Origin: Akkermansia muciniphila
GTDB taxonomy: Bacteria; Verrucomicrobiota; Verrucomicrobiia; Verrucomicrobiales; Akkermansiaceae
Assembly (NCBI GenBank): GCA_945870545.1
Contig: CAMBTF010000057.1
Location: forward strand, 1-8,398
DNA: 8,398 nucleotides
Direction of reading: 5' to 3'
Made by a program: the position numbers and the translations under genes
In this document: positions 7,683-8,398 of the stretch, one piece after another
Layout: each line of letters begins with the position of its first letter
Numbering within the stretch: position 1 is the first letter of the stretch
The notes under the pieces: model-generated
The model's input: only the letters and a program-made list of their open reading frames with translations
The model's database searches: none
What the model was told of the DNA's origin: nothing

Positions 7683-8398
7683 ATGGACCCCACCCGCGAC
7701 AATCCCCTGATCCGCATCAAAGCCTTCATCGATGGCCTTGGGATCTTCACGCTCTTTGCCGTCATCCTTCTCGTTATCCTCGGAGCCGGCGCGCTCTTTG
7801 GATGGTTTGGGAAATCGGAAACTCCGGAAGACGCCGCCGGTGAGATCCGTTACGGATACAAGAAGGAGATCGACGCCGCGCAGGCGACGGTTCTCACGAA
7901 AGAGCAGATTGCTGCCGCCGCCAATGAGGTCGCCGGGAAACTTGTTTCCTCAAAGCCTGTCGCTGTGGAGAAACCCGAGCAAATCGTGCCAGGTTCCGAT
8001 ACCGCGAAGAAACTCGCCGATGCCCCGGTCGCCGACCTCGGGAGTATCGACGCACCCGCTGCGGATGCGGACGCGCCCATCGATCCCGCCGTCATGGAGA
8101 TCGGCAAAGCTCAATTCATGGTTTGCGGAGCTTGCCATGGCCAGAACGGGGAGGGTGGTCCCGCCGGCCCGCCACTCGCGCAATCCGAGTGGGTCACCGG
8201 CCCGGTTTCCAACCTCGTTATCATCCAGCTCCGCGGACTGAAGGGTCCTATCACGGTGGCCGGCAAGGAATACAATTTCCCGGCGGGCATGACCCCGATG
8301 GCCTATCAGACCGACGAACAGATCGCCGGGGTTCTCACCTACATCCGCAACAGCTTCGGCAACAAGGCATCCGCTGTGAAACCGGAACAGGTCGCCGC
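7683..8398 (+). CDS. Membrane-anchored monohaem cytochrome c, open at the right edge (partial)
   Basis: The frame is open from ATG 7683 to the window end, with 238 codons visible and no stop. Residues about 19-42 form one transmembrane helix (start of segment: LGIFTLFAVILLVILG) after a short, partly basic N-terminus. Residues 44-140 are a charged, then Ala/Pro/Asp-rich linker (for example DAPAADADAPIDP). A class I cytochrome domain follows, with CGACH (Cys148, Cys151, His152), the phrase WVTGPVSNLVIIQLRGLKGP, a likely Met ligand at 203 or 206 in AGMTPMAY, and the closing helix TDEQIAGVLTYIRNSFGNKA. The domain resembles the small cytochrome modules often fused to dehydrogenases or linked to oxidases. 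Twelve bases separate it from actF, so it is probably cotranscribed. A tethered acceptor between ACIII and a terminal oxidase is a reasonable inference. I do not assign a gene symbol, and it is not clearly ActG. Confidence 0.9.
   Translation, partial: MDPTRDNPLIRIKAFIDGLGIFTLFAVILLVILGAGALFGWFGKSETPEDAAGEIRYGYKKEIDAAQATVLTKEQIAAAANEVAGKLVSSKPVAVEKPEQIVPGSDTAKKLADAPVADLGSIDAPAADADAPIDPAVMEIGKAQFMVCGACHGQNGEGGPAGPPLAQSEWVTGPVSNLVIIQLRGLKGPITVAGKEYNFPAGMTPMAYQTDEQIAGVLTYIRNSFGNKASAVKPEQVA

Noticed and set aside
7732..8241. Closed 169-codon + strand frame within the last gene
   Set aside because: It is out of frame with the cytochrome c reading (CGACH at codons 148-152 from ATG 7683), is rich in Ser/Arg/Pro, and has no domain.

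Overview
The window is a compact, single-direction operon for Alternative Complex III (ACIII, the act gene cluster), a membrane quinol:electron-acceptor oxidoreductase that replaces the cytochrome bc1 complex in several bacterial phyla. All coding is on the + strand. In order: the last 26 codons of the multihaem cytochrome ActA (to 83); a fused iron-sulfur/molybdopterin-type subunit ActB (120-3428); the first NrfD-like membrane subunit ActC (3567-5036); the two-helix membrane protein ActD (5082-5636); the monohaem cytochrome ActE (5675-6325); the second NrfD-like subunit ActF (6336-7670); and a membrane-anchored monohaem cytochrome c that runs off the right edge (7683-8398).

How the parts work together (family knowledge): ActC, and perhaps ActF, sit in the membrane and handle quinol. 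The four Fe-S clusters of ActB carry electrons to the haems of ActA and ActE. The final acceptor is a soluble or oxidase-attached cytochrome c. The extra anchored cytochrome after ActF is well placed to be that acceptor, probably feeding a terminal oxidase encoded further right, but this is inference from position.

Organism: the coding sequence is GC-rich with strong G/C preference at third positions, and none of the six visible start codons has a clear Shine-Dalgarno sequence. Together with the act gene order and the flavour of the proteins this suggests Verrucomicrobiota (or a related PVC/FCB-type lineage). This is an impression, not a measurement.

The genes themselves are a recognisable known system. 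The less expected part is between them. Three of the six gaps (B-C, C-D, D-E) are filled, beginning at or within two bases of the stop codon, with degenerate repeats of exact or near-exact 7-base period. The C-D and D-E arrays share the consensus AATNNTC, are almost free of G and end two or three bases before the next start codon. The longer B-C gap has GACACAA heptads at its left end and their reverse complement TTGTGTC at its right end, giving a 17-bp perfect inverted repeat. The other three gaps (36, 10 and 12 bases) lack such arrays. I see no RNA gene, CRISPR array, insertion sequence, clear promoter or classical terminator.
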